From Rhodospirillales bacterium (lineage in GTDB: Bacteria > Pseudomonadota > Alphaproteobacteria > ATCC43930 > CGMCC-115725): 64,000 bases of DNA. Every line of letters begins with the position of its first letter. Position 1 is the first letter of the stretch. Below are positions 41,756-50,454 of the stretch, one piece after another. The stretch lies in contig CANJCB010000004.1 in NCBI GenBank assembly GCA_947473305.1, positions 62,001 through 126,000 of the forward strand, written 5' to 3'. A program made the position numbers and the translations under genes. The notes under the pieces were generated by a model, which was not told the DNA's origin, ran no database searches, and saw nothing but the letters and a program-made list of their open reading frames with translations.

Positions 41756-42784
41756 TCAGGGGTCTTGTCCGACGCGGACGAGGAGCTTACCGAAATTCCG
41801 GCCCTTCAGGAGGCCGATCAGCGCCTCGGGTGCCTTTTCGAGGCCCTCCACCACATCCTCCCGGTATTTGACCCGGCCTTCGCGCAGCCAGCCGCCCACC
41901 ATTTCCAGGAACTCTTTCTGCTGGTCCTGGAAATCGCTGACGATGAAGCCGCGCAGGGTAAGACGATTGGTCAGGATCGCGCGCATCATCACGGCGGACA
42001 TGTCCGGCCCGGCAGGCGGGGCGGCATCGTTGTAATTGGCGATCAGCCCGCAGACCGGCACCCGCGCGAAGGGATTGAGCAGCGGCAAGACCGCCGCCCA
42101 GACCGCGCCGCCGACATTTTCGAAATAGACGTCGATCCCCTGGGGGCAGGCGGCCTGGAGATCCGCCGCGAAGGTCGGCGAACGATGATCGACGCAGGCA
42201 TCGAAGCCTAAGTCTTCCACCACATGGCGGCACTTCTCAGGCCCGCCGGCGATCCCGACCGCGCGGCAGCCTTCGATCTTCGCGATCTGACCGACGAGCG
42301 AACCCACGGCGCCCGAGGCGGCGGCGACCACCACCGTCTCACCCGCCTTGGGCTTGCCGATATTGCGCATCCCCACATAGGCGGTCATGCCCGGCATCCC
42401 CAACACGCCGACCCCGGTGGAAATCGGTGCGACAGCCGGGTCGACCTTACGCATGCCGCGTCCATCGGCGATGGCGTATTCCTGCCAGCCGATCCAGCCG
42501 GCCAGGATGTCGCCCGGTTTGAACTTCGGGTTGTTGGACTTCATGACCTCGGTGATCGTCCCACCCGCCATGACCGCCCCGACCTCGACCGGCGGCGCAT
42601 AGGACTTCGCCGCATTCATCCGGCCCCGCATATAGGGGTCGAGCGACAGCCAGATGGTGCGCAGCAGAAGCTGCCCCTCACCCGGCTCCGGCAAGGGCAC
42701 CTGGCGAAGTTCGAAGTTTGCCGACGTGGGCTCTCCCGTGGGACGGGCCGCCAAAACGATCTGGCGATAGGTGGTTGCGGTCAT
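41756..42784 (-). CDS. NADP-dependent medium-chain oxidoreductase (CurA / prostaglandin-reductase-like)
   Basis: A 342-residue zinc-free medium-chain reductase. RTIWLSLDPYMRGRM at the N-terminus and AAASGAVGSLVGQIAK as the NADP-binding glycine-rich loop are characteristic of the CurA/PTGR/leukotriene-B4-dehydrogenase group, which reduces the C=C bond of alpha,beta-unsaturated ketones or acids. ATG 42784 overlaps the stop of the upstream Mo-hydroxylase by 4 bp; the frame open to 42826 adds residues without family support. The coupling suggests that the hydroxylated product of the Mo enzyme becomes an enone-like intermediate reduced here, which is inference. No other partner enzyme in the gene run would fill this step. 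Confidence 0.92.
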   Translation of the reverse strand: MTATTYRQIVLAARPTGEPTSANFELRQVPLPEPGEGQLLLRTIWLSLDPYMRGRMNAAKSYAPPVEVGAVMAGGTITEVMKSNNPKFKPGDILAGWIGWQEYAIADGRGMRKVDPAVAPISTGVGVLGMPGMTAYVGMRNIGKPKAGETVVVAAASGAVGSLVGQIAKIEGCRAVGIAGGPEKCRHVVEDLGFDACVDHRSPTFAADLQAACPQGIDVYFENVGGAVWAAVLPLLNPFARVPVCGLIANYNDAAPPAGPDMSAVMMRAILTNRLTLRGFIVSDFQDQQKEFLEMVGGWLREGRVKYREDVVEGLEKAPEALIGLLKGRNFGKLLVRVGQDP

Positions 42785-45084
42785 GATGTCTCCTTGAAGG
42801 ACTTTGCGTCCTCGATAAGCTGCCACAGGCGCGGCGGCGAAAGCGGCAATTCGCGGGGCTCGATGCCCCAGGCCTCCAATGCGGCAGCGATCGCATTGGC
42901 GACGACCCCCGCGGTGGAGATGATCCCCCCCTCCCCAGCGCCCTTGGCGCCCAGAGGGTTGTTCGGCGAGGTATATTCTTCCAGCGCCACCACATGGATC
43001 TTCGGGAAATCCCCGGCGGTCGGCAGCAGGTAATCCGCGAGCGTCCCGGTCAAGAGCTGCCCCTCGCCATCGTAGATAAGCTGCTCGAGGAAAGCCCCGC
43101 CCAGTCCCTGGACAATCGCGCCCATGGTCTGGCCATGAAGCGTCATGGGATTGATGATCCGGCCGACATCCTCCACCGCGACATAATCCAGCACCTCCAC
43201 CTGCCCCGTCTTTGGATCGACCGTGACATGGGCGGCATGAGCGCCGTAGCTGTAGGTCCGCTTGGTGCTGCCGAACTCCGCCTCGATTTCCAAGGGAGCG
43301 AGATTGCCCAAGGATATCGAGCCGCCCTCATGGACAGCCCGACCTTCGACGATCTCGATCACCTCCGGCTCACAACCGAGTTTGTCCGCGGCAGCCTCGC
43401 GGATTTTCTCCCGCAGTTGAGCCGCCGCTTTCAGGATCGCGGAACCGCCCATGACCACGCTGCGGGAGCTATAGGTCCCGAAACCCTGCGAGACATGGGA
43501 TGTGGAACCGTGGAAGACGCCGCGGATCCGGTCCATCGGCACTTCGAGCGCATCGGCCGCGATCTGGGAGAAAACGGTTTCGAGCCCCTGCCCCACAGCG
43601 GACGAACCGACGAAAACGCCGAAGCGGCCATCCTTTTCCAAGACAAGGCGCGCCGTCTCCTTGGGCCCGGAGCCACCCCCTTCGATATAGCAGCAGATCC
43701 CCAGGCCATGGCGCCGACCGCCCACCTCCTTGCCCTGGAGGTGTTGCTTCTCCCGCCAGCCGATCTCCTCCAGGCAGCGGTCGAGGGTCATGGCATAGTC
43801 TCCACTGTCGCATTCACCGCCGAGCCCGAAAGGCTCTACATTGGCGAGCGGATAGGGCATCTCCGCGGAGGAGACCAGGTTGCGGCGACGGAACTCCACC
43901 CGATCGAGCCCTAGATCCCGCGCCGCCATGTCGAAAAGCCGCTCCCGGCTAAAATCCGCCTCGACGCGGCCCGGCCCGCGATAGGTGCCGACCGGCGTTT
44001 TGTTGCTGAGCCAGGGCGATACGGTCAGATGGATATGCGGGAACCGATAAGGCCCCGAGATCACCTGGGCGATATTGCGCGAAGGCGTGGCGCCGACGCC
44101 CTTCACGAAAGCGCCGAGGTCGGTATGCGCCTCGCCGCGCAAGGCGAGGATCGTCCCATCGGCGCGGCAGGCAATCTCCAACTCGACCTCGGCCTCCCGC
44201 GCATGGGTGGTCGCCATCAGGTTTTCACGCCGATCCTCGATCCAGCGCACCGGACGCCCCAACCGGCGGGCGGCGAAGGAGACGAGAAAATCCTCGGGGA
44301 AATATTCACCGCGCGCGCCGAAGCCCCCGCCGACATCGTTTTCCACAAGGTCCACGCTGGCTTCGGGCAGATCGAGGTGCTTGGCGAGCACACGCCGGTT
44401 ATGGAAGGGGATCTTCGCTGCGCCATAGAGAGTCAGCCGCTGGGCCGCCTCGTCCCAGTCGGCGAGCAGGCCGCGCGGCTCCATGGGCGAGGCGCATTGG
44501 CGCGGGATGCGGAACCGTTCCCGCCGCCGATAGGGGGCATCTTCCGGAAAGCCCGCCGCCCCGTCGCCCCGCAGGGCGGTCATGACGGTGGCGAGGTTCG
44601 TGCCGGCCTCCTCGAAAACCAGGCCCGCATCATGCCGGTTTCCGACCACGGGGAGCGGCTCTATCTCCAGCCCGATCCTGTCGGCCGCATCCTCCGCCAG
44701 CGCCGGGCTTTCGGCGACCACGAGCGCCACGGGCTGCCCCACATAGCGCACTTTCTTCTCGGCGATCACCGGCTCCTGGAAACGGGTGAGATCCGGGATC
44801 GCTTCCTGGCGCATATGGATCGTCGGGATCGGCGAGCTGATATCGGCCGCCGTGATGACCGCGACCACGCCAACCATTTCCAAGGCCGCAGCCGTGTCGA
44901 TGGCCCGGATCAGGCCATGCGCCATCGGGCTTCGAAGTACCACGGCATGGAGCATGCCGGGCAGCACGAGGTCCCCGACATACTCCCCCCGCCCTCTCAG
45001 GAACCGCAGATCCTCGACACGCTCGACCGGGCTTCCGATAAAGGAATTGACCCGGCCTAGCGCCCGGGGACCAGCTGAACTCAA
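42781..45084 (-). CDS. Xanthine dehydrogenase family molybdopterin-binding subunit (CoxL-like), orphan
   Basis: A 767-residue Mo-hydroxylase large subunit, paralogous to those at 8247 and 48141. Motifs: IGSPVERVEDLRFLRG, GGGFGARGEYFPEDF, TYRGPGR, SSAVGQGL and KGAGEGG with the catalytic Glu. The first codon is TTG 45084, overlapping the stop of the family-3 SBP gene as TTGA; no clear Shine-Dalgarno is seen, so expression probably depends on coupling. FAD and [2Fe-2S] subunits are absent beside it. Downstream it overlaps the CurA-like reductase by 4 bp. The family oxidises aldehydes or N-heterocycles; a cytoplasmic location is expected because there is no export signal. Confidence 0.9.
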   Translation of the reverse strand: MSSAGPRALGRVNSFIGSPVERVEDLRFLRGRGEYVGDLVLPGMLHAVVLRSPMAHGLIRAIDTAAALEMVGVVAVITAADISSPIPTIHMRQEAIPDLTRFQEPVIAEKKVRYVGQPVALVVAESPALAEDAADRIGLEIEPLPVVGNRHDAGLVFEEAGTNLATVMTALRGDGAAGFPEDAPYRRRERFRIPRQCASPMEPRGLLADWDEAAQRLTLYGAAKIPFHNRRVLAKHLDLPEASVDLVENDVGGGFGARGEYFPEDFLVSFAARRLGRPVRWIEDRRENLMATTHAREAEVELEIACRADGTILALRGEAHTDLGAFVKGVGATPSRNIAQVISGPYRFPHIHLTVSPWLSNKTPVGTYRGPGRVEADFSRERLFDMAARDLGLDRVEFRRRNLVSSAEMPYPLANVEPFGLGGECDSGDYAMTLDRCLEEIGWREKQHLQGKEVGGRRHGLGICCYIEGGGSGPKETARLVLEKDGRFGVFVGSSAVGQGLETVFSQIAADALEVPMDRIRGVFHGSTSHVSQGFGTYSSRSVVMGGSAILKAAAQLREKIREAAADKLGCEPEVIEIVEGRAVHEGGSISLGNLAPLEIEAEFGSTKRTYSYGAHAAHVTVDPKTGQVEVLDYVAVEDVGRIINPMTLHGQTMGAIVQGLGGAFLEQLIYDGEGQLLTGTLADYLLPTAGDFPKIHVVALEEYTSPNNPLGAKGAGEGGIISTAGVVANAIAAALEAWGIEPRELPLSPPRLWQLIEDAKSFKETS

Positions 45085-45908
45085 GGGAAGGGCTTCAGCG
45101 TGACGTCCGCGATATATTGGCCGCTCTCAGGATATTTCGCCGCCATCTCCCGAAGCTGCCCGCTCAGGATCAGCACGTCGAGCGAGGTGTTGATAAAGTT
45201 CAGAAGATCCGTATTTCCCCGCTTTACGACCCAGCCCGTGGGGCGAACGTCGATCGGCTGGTCCAGCATCATCTTGGTGCTGGGATCCTGCTGCACATAT
45301 TGCCGCGCCGCCCAGACATCGTTGAAGCCGACATCCGCCCGGCCCGACGCCACTTCCATGAAGGCCGCCGACTTGTTGGTGGTGTTGAGCGCGATCGGCG
45401 TCACATTGGGCAGGAAGCGCTTGATGAAATCCTGGGTGGAACCGCCCAGGAGCGAAGCCACCTTGATGCCCGGCTTGTTGATATCCTCGATGGTCTTGAA
45501 GCGGGTCTCGTCCTTGCGCACGACCGGCATATTCCCGAGGAAGAGAAGCGGCCGAGAGAAATCGACCGCCGCCGCCCGCTTGATGGTGATGATCGAATCG
45601 GCGATCGAGAGATCGATTTCCCCCGATTGAATCGAGGCGACGAGGTTCGCGAAGGTGATCTCGCGGAACTCGGGCTTCACGTCGATTTCCTGACAGATAT
45701 AGCGGAGCGCATCGACGAAATAGCCCGAAAGCTCGCCGGTCCTCACGTCCCGCATGATCAGCGGCTGGTAGAGGCTGAAGCCCACGATGATCTTTTTCTC
45801 ACGCAAAATGCGGTCGAGGGTTCCATCGGCTTGTGCAGCCGGAACGGCGACACCTGCACCCAGAACCAAGCCCAGGACAGCGAACGAAATTTTTTTCCAA
45901 AGCGACAT
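45081..45908 (-). CDS. ABC transporter substrate-binding protein, family 3 (amino-acid type)
   Basis: A 275-residue periplasmic binding protein of the polar-amino-acid family. ATG 45908 follows GAGGGG; an in-frame ATG at 45944 is less likely because it puts a charged leader before the signal peptide. Cleavage is expected near residue 28 (AQA|DGTL). The family signature region includes GFSLYQPLIMRD, GYFVDALRYICQEID and SIADSIITIKRA. No permease or ATPase accompanies it. It is 28 nt after the isochorismatase-like gene and coupled to a Mo-hydroxylase, so its ligand is probably an amino-acid-like or cyclic carboxylate substrate of that operon. Confidence 0.92.
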   Translation of the reverse strand: MSLWKKISFAVLGLVLGAGVAVPAAQADGTLDRILREKKIIVGFSLYQPLIMRDVRTGELSGYFVDALRYICQEIDVKPEFREITFANLVASIQSGEIDLSIADSIITIKRAAAVDFSRPLLFLGNMPVVRKDETRFKTIEDINKPGIKVASLLGGSTQDFIKRFLPNVTPIALNTTNKSAAFMEVASGRADVGFNDVWAARQYVQQDPSTKMMLDQPIDVRPTGWVVKRGNTDLLNFINTSLDVLILSGQLREMAAKYPESGQYIADVTLKPFP

Positions 45909-45936
45909 CAAAGGTAACCCCTCTTTTTTGCGCGTT

Positions 45937-46611
45937 TTATCCAATCGCGGCTATGACTTCCTCCGTGCTCATCACATCGGCGAACCCCAGGAGGTTCCCC
46001 AGGGTGGCGTTGTGCTCCGTATCGCTCAGCGCCGCGGTGCCATCCGACACGAAGATTACCTCATAGTTCAACATCATGGCATCCCGCGCCGTCGACTCGC
46101 AGCAGACATTCGTCGCCGTTCCCGTCACGATCACGGTGCGGATGCCCCGCGCCTGGAGCAGGCCGTGCAGGTCGGAAGACCCTTCGACAAAGGCGCCGTA
46201 GCGGTATTTCGGAACCTTGAAGTCCGCCGGCGCGATCTCAAGCTCGGGCCAGAGCTTCTGGCCCTCCGCCCCGGGCGCGAAAGCTTCCTCAAGCCTGGCG
46301 CGGCGGGCGGGACTGGAGAAGCGATCGAGATAGGTCGTCCATTCCCGGCCGACCTTCGCATCGATGGTATTCTGGATGAAGACGTTGAGACCGCCCTTCG
46401 CCCGGAGCGCGGCGCTGATCCGGTTCACGTTGGGCACGATCTCCCGCGCCGTCACCACTTCGCAGACCGCACCCGGCGCCATGAAGCCATTCTGAAGGTC
46501 GACCACGAGATGAGCCGTGTTCACCGGGTCGAGGTCGTCGAAAATGTGCTGGCGGCCCCGCCGTGAGACGATCCGTTCGATAAGATGATGGGGAATATCG
46601 ATTTTATGCAT
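45937..46611 (-). CDS. Cysteine hydrolase, isochorismatase-like family
   Basis: A 224-residue member of the isochorismatase-like (cysteine hydrolase) family. The catalytic triad is visible as Asp in VVDLQNGFM, Lys in VPKYRYGAF and Cys in TGTATNVCCESTARD (the first Cys of VCC aligns with the nucleophile). ATG 46611 follows GCGAGGT; a start at 46626 lacks a ribosome site. Such enzymes hydrolyse amides (nicotinamide, maleamate, N-carbamoyl compounds) or the isochorismate vinyl ether. It heads the operon with a family-3 SBP, Mo-hydroxylase, CurA-like reductase and exporter, a context that suits N-heterocycle breakdown with a final amide hydrolysis. Confidence 0.9.
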   Translation of the reverse strand: MHKIDIPHHLIERIVSRRGRQHIFDDLDPVNTAHLVVDLQNGFMAPGAVCEVVTAREIVPNVNRISAALRAKGGLNVFIQNTIDAKVGREWTTYLDRFSSPARRARLEEAFAPGAEGQKLWPELEIAPADFKVPKYRYGAFVEGSSDLHGLLQARGIRTVIVTGTATNVCCESTARDAMMLNYEVIFVSDGTAALSDTEHNATLGNLLGFADVMSTEEVIAAIG

Positions 46612-46685
46612 GGAATACCTCGCCACACGAGATTATCACATTCAAGGAATTACCATGGCCTGACGCAAAAGAGGAGACGGCCCCC

Positions 46686-48134
46686 ATGCCGCTAGACGAG
46701 ACCCAACCCTTGGACCTTCGCAGCTGGCTCGCCCGCATGGAAGCGATGGGCGAGTTGAAGCATGTCAAGGGCGCCGACCGCGAGAACGAGATCGGTGGGA
46801 TGCTCGACATCTATATGCGCAAGATGGGCCGGCCGGCGCTGCTTTTCGAGGATATCCCGGGCTATAAGCCTGGCTTCCGGGTGCTTGCCAATATCTTCAC
46901 TTCCGTGAAGCGCATCGCGGTCACCATGGGCCTGCCGGAAAGCACGACCGAAATCGACCTCGTCCGCTTCTGGCGCGAATATTTCAAGGGCGCGCCGATG
47001 ATCGCGCCCACCACGGTCAATACGGGCTCCGTGCTGGAGAACAAATTCACCGGGAACGACATCAACCTGCTGACCATCCCGACGCCACGCTGGCACGAAG
47101 GCGACGGCGGCTATTACATCGGCACCGGCTGCATGGTGATCATGAAGGACCCGGATTCGGGCTGGATCAACTATGGCGCCTATCGCGTGCAGGTCCATGA
47201 CAAGAAGGTCGCCTCGGTCATGGCGTCCAAGGGCAAGCACGGCAATATCATCATGCGGAAGTACCACGAGCGGGGCGAGCCCTGCCCCATCGCGGTGGTC
47301 GTCGGCGTCCATCCCGGCCTCTTCTCGGTCGCGGGCTTCGAGATCCCCTATGGCAAGAACGAATACGACGCCGTGGGCGGGCTCCTGAAGCAGTCGGTCA
47401 AGGTCATCCAAGGCCCCCAGACCGGCCTGCCCATCCCGGCCGACGCGGAAATCGCCTTCGAGGGCTATGTCCACAAGGACGACCTCATCGAGGAAGGCCC
47501 CTTGGGGGAATGGACCGGCTATTACGCGGGCGGCACGAAGATGGAGCCCGCGATCCGGGTCGAGACCTTTATGCATCGCCACGATCCGATCCTGACCGGC
47601 GTGCTGCCGGCCGTGCCCCCCAACGACGACACCTTCTATCGCGGAACCTATCGTGCCGGCGCGGTTTGGCACGAGATCGAAGCGGCGGGCGTGCCGGAGG
47701 TCAAGGGCGTCTGGTCCCATGAGGCGGGCGGCAGCCGCATGTGGCTCACCGTCTCGATCAAGCAGATGTACGGCGGGCATTCGAAGCAAGCTGGCATTAT
47801 CGCCTCCCAATGCCATGCCGGCGCCTATGCCAACCGGGTCGTGGTGGTCGTCGATGACGACATCAATCCCGCCGATATGGACCAGGTGGTCTGGGCGATC
47901 TGCACCCGCTGCGACCCGCGCGAGGGCGTCGAGATCCTGAAGGGCTGCTGGAGCACGTCCCTCGATCCCATGGCCTATCCGCCGGACCAGCGCAACCTCA
48001 ACGCCCGCATGGTCATCGACGCCTGCAAGCCCTGGAACCGGGTCAAGGAATGGCCGGCCACGGTGCGGTCCAGCAAGGGGCTCGACGACCAGCTCCGCGC
48101 GAAGTTCCCGGACCTGATGCCGCCGGGCTTCTAA
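46686..48134 (+). CDS. UbiD family decarboxylase (prenylated-FMN dependent)
   Basis: A 482-residue UbiD-type decarboxylase. The block GAYRVQVHDKK carries the conserved Arg, AEIAFEGYV and EEGPLGEWTGYY carry the acidic residues of the E-R-E active site, and the C-terminal oligomerisation region DQVVWAICTRCDP is typical. The family reversibly decarboxylates aromatic, heteroaromatic and unsaturated acids using prenylated FMN made by UbiX; no ubiX-like gene is in the window. ATG 46686 follows GAGGAG. It is divergent from the isochorismatase operon (74 bp gap) and is followed after 6 nt by a Mo-hydroxylase, which resembles decarboxylase/hydroxylase pairs of heteroaromatic acid degradation such as furan or pyrrole carboxylates. 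Confidence 0.93.
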   Translation: MPLDETQPLDLRSWLARMEAMGELKHVKGADRENEIGGMLDIYMRKMGRPALLFEDIPGYKPGFRVLANIFTSVKRIAVTMGLPESTTEIDLVRFWREYFKGAPMIAPTTVNTGSVLENKFTGNDINLLTIPTPRWHEGDGGYYIGTGCMVIMKDPDSGWINYGAYRVQVHDKKVASVMASKGKHGNIIMRKYHERGEPCPIAVVVGVHPGLFSVAGFEIPYGKNEYDAVGGLLKQSVKVIQGPQTGLPIPADAEIAFEGYVHKDDLIEEGPLGEWTGYYAGGTKMEPAIRVETFMHRHDPILTGVLPAVPPNDDTFYRGTYRAGAVWHEIEAAGVPEVKGVWSHEAGGSRMWLTVSIKQMYGGHSKQAGIIASQCHAGAYANRVVVVVDDDINPADMDQVVWAICTRCDPREGVEILKGCWSTSLDPMAYPPDQRNLNARMVIDACKPWNRVKEWPATVRSSKGLDDQLRAKFPDLMPPGF

Positions 48135-48140
48135 AAGACC

Positions 48141-50444
48141 ATGGAGGCGAGGCCCCGCAGCGGGATCAATACCTATGTCGGAAGCCCCATCGAGCGGGTG
48201 GAAGACTTCCGGATGCTGCGCGGCGAAGGCCAATATGTGGGCGATCTCGCCCTGCCCGGCATGTGGCACGGCGCTGTGCTGCGCAGCCCCATGGCACATG
48301 GCCGCATCCGCTCGCTCGACGTGGCGGAAGCTCTCAAGGTGCCGGGGGTTCACGCCATCGTCACGGCGGCGGATGTGGGGCCTGACATCCCGATCATTCC
48401 CTTCCGTCGCCCCAATACCCTGGCCGCTGCCTTCCGCCAGCCGGTGATCGCCCGGGATATCGTTCGCTATGTGGGCGAGCCCATCGCCTTCGTGCTCGCG
48501 GATAGCGCCGAGGAAGCCGAGGACGCGCTCCAGGAAATCGCTTTCGACATCGAGCCTTTGCCGGTGGTGGCGGATTGGCGGATCTCGGCCAGCAACGAAA
48601 TCCTGCTGGTGCCCTCCAACGGCACGAATCAGGCGGCGCTTTTCCAGGCCAGGGCGGGGGATGCGGAAGCCGCCTTCGCCCAGGCCCCGCATGTCATTCG
48701 CTCGGATTTCAGCATCCAGCGCCAGACAGCGCTTCCTATGGAGACGCGCGGCCTCCTGGCGGTCTGGGACGAGGAGAAGGGCCGGCTCTCCATGTCGGGA
48801 GCGGCGAAGCTCCCCTTCTTCAACAAGCGCACCATGGCGGTGATGCTCGATATTCCCGAAGACAATGTCGATTACATCGAATTCGATGTGGGCGGCGGGT
48901 TCGGGGCGCGCGGCGAATTCTATCCCGAAGATTTCCTCGTCGCCTTCTCGGCACGGCGCTTCAAGCGTCCGGTGCGCTGGATCGAGGATCGGCGTGAGCA
49001 TTTCACCGCCATCGGCCATAGCCGCGAGACGGCGGCCGATCTGGAACTGGCCCTGGGAGTTGACGGGGAGATTCTGGGACTACGCGGGGAAGTCCGGGTC
49101 GATATTGGGGCCTATTGCCGGCCCAATGGGACCACAGCCGTCCGAAACGTCGCTCAATGCATGAGCAGCGCCTATCGGATTCCCAACCAGCAGGTCGACG
49201 CTCTCGCCTATGTCAGCAACAAGACGCCGTCGGGTACGTACCGGGGACCGGGCCGCTATGAAGCATGTTTCTTCATCGAGCGGCTCCTCGACATGGCGGC
49301 GGAGCGTTTCGGCTTCGACCGGGTGGAACTCAGGCGCAAGAACCTCGTCACCGCCGAGGAGATGCCCTGGCCCCTGGCAACCTGCATGCCCAACGACGGC
49401 TGGGGCAATACCGAATGCGACAGCGGCGATTTCCGCATCACCTTCGAGCGCTGCCTGGAGGAAGCCCATTGGTCGGAGCGCGCAAAACTCCAAGGCAAGC
49501 TGATCGACGGCAAGTACCATGGGCTCGGCTGTTCCGCCTTCATCGAGGGCGGCGCGTCAGGCCCGCGCGAGAATGCCCGCATCGAGACGAAAGCCGACGG
49601 CAGGGTGGTGGTCTTCGCCGGTTCTTCGGCAATCGGCCAGGGGCTTGAGACGATCCTGTCCCAGATCGCGGCGGACGCGCTGGAGGTTGATATCGGGCGC
49701 ATCACGGTGCTGCACGGCTCGACGACCTTGCTAAAGGAGGGGTTCGGCTCTTTCGGGTCTCGCGCCACCGTCATGGGCGGATCGGCGGTTCTGCTGGCGG
49801 CGCGCGCGGTGCTGGAGAAATTCCGCGCCGCGGCTGCGGAGAAATTCGGTGTCGCGCCCGACAGCCTGCATATTGCCAATGCAACAGCCACGGCGCCGGA
49901 CGGACGGTCGATGACGCTCGCGGAGGCTGGAGACTTGGAGGCGGATGGCACCTTCGCCAATTCCAAACAGACCTATACCTATGGGACGGCGGTCGCCTAT
50001 ATCACGGTCGATGCGGGAACGGGGCAGGTCGAGCTCAAGGACTATGTGGTCGTGGACGATGTGGGCCGCGCGATCAATCCCCTGACGCTCCATGGCCAGG
50101 TAATCGGCGCGGCGGTCCAAGGCCTCGGCAGCGTCTTCGGGGAGGAGATCGCCTATGACCGGGAAGGCCAGCCCCTGGTCGGCACCCTCGCCGACTATAT
50201 GGTGCCGCTGGCGACCGACTTTCCCGTCCTCCGCGCCGTGACGCTGGAGATGTTTCCCTCACCCAACAATCCGCTTGGGGCCAAGGGGGCCGGCGAAGGC
50301 GGCACCATTCCGGTCGGGGCCGCCATCGGCAACGCGGTCGCCTCGGCGCTCAAGGAGTTCGGGGTCGAGCCCCGACATCTGCCCCTGACCCCGGCCCGGA
50401 TCTGGGAGCTGATCGTGGAAGCCAAGGCGAAGCCCGCAGCATAA
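48141..50444 (+). CDS. Xanthine dehydrogenase family molybdopterin-binding subunit (CoxL-like), orphan
   Basis: A 767-residue Mo-hydroxylase large subunit, third of the orphan set. It shows VGSPIERVEDFRMLRG, GGGFGARGEFYPEDF, TYRGPGR, SSAIGQGLETI and KGAGEGG. It lies 6 nt after the UbiD gene with no obvious Shine-Dalgarno of its own. The medium FAD and small [2Fe-2S] subunits are not adjacent, so it must recruit subunits encoded elsewhere, or share them with its two paralogues. Pairing with UbiD suggests that an aromatic or heteroaromatic ring is hydroxylated before or after decarboxylation. The 3' end is 10 nt from the convergent GST gene. Confidence 0.9.
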   Translation: MEARPRSGINTYVGSPIERVEDFRMLRGEGQYVGDLALPGMWHGAVLRSPMAHGRIRSLDVAEALKVPGVHAIVTAADVGPDIPIIPFRRPNTLAAAFRQPVIARDIVRYVGEPIAFVLADSAEEAEDALQEIAFDIEPLPVVADWRISASNEILLVPSNGTNQAALFQARAGDAEAAFAQAPHVIRSDFSIQRQTALPMETRGLLAVWDEEKGRLSMSGAAKLPFFNKRTMAVMLDIPEDNVDYIEFDVGGGFGARGEFYPEDFLVAFSARRFKRPVRWIEDRREHFTAIGHSRETAADLELALGVDGEILGLRGEVRVDIGAYCRPNGTTAVRNVAQCMSSAYRIPNQQVDALAYVSNKTPSGTYRGPGRYEACFFIERLLDMAAERFGFDRVELRRKNLVTAEEMPWPLATCMPNDGWGNTECDSGDFRITFERCLEEAHWSERAKLQGKLIDGKYHGLGCSAFIEGGASGPRENARIETKADGRVVVFAGSSAIGQGLETILSQIAADALEVDIGRITVLHGSTTLLKEGFGSFGSRATVMGGSAVLLAARAVLEKFRAAAAEKFGVAPDSLHIANATATAPDGRSMTLAEAGDLEADGTFANSKQTYTYGTAVAYITVDAGTGQVELKDYVVVDDVGRAINPLTLHGQVIGAAVQGLGSVFGEEIAYDREGQPLVGTLADYMVPLATDFPVLRAVTLEMFPSPNNPLGAKGAGEGGTIPVGAAIGNAVASALKEFGVEPRHLPLTPARIWELIVEAKAKPAA

Positions 50445-50454
50445 GCGATAGAGG

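Noticed and set aside
46692-49019. 775-codon minus-strand frame across UbiD and the Mo-hydroxylase
   Set aside because: It spans the boundary of two clear plus-strand genes and shows no domain pattern.
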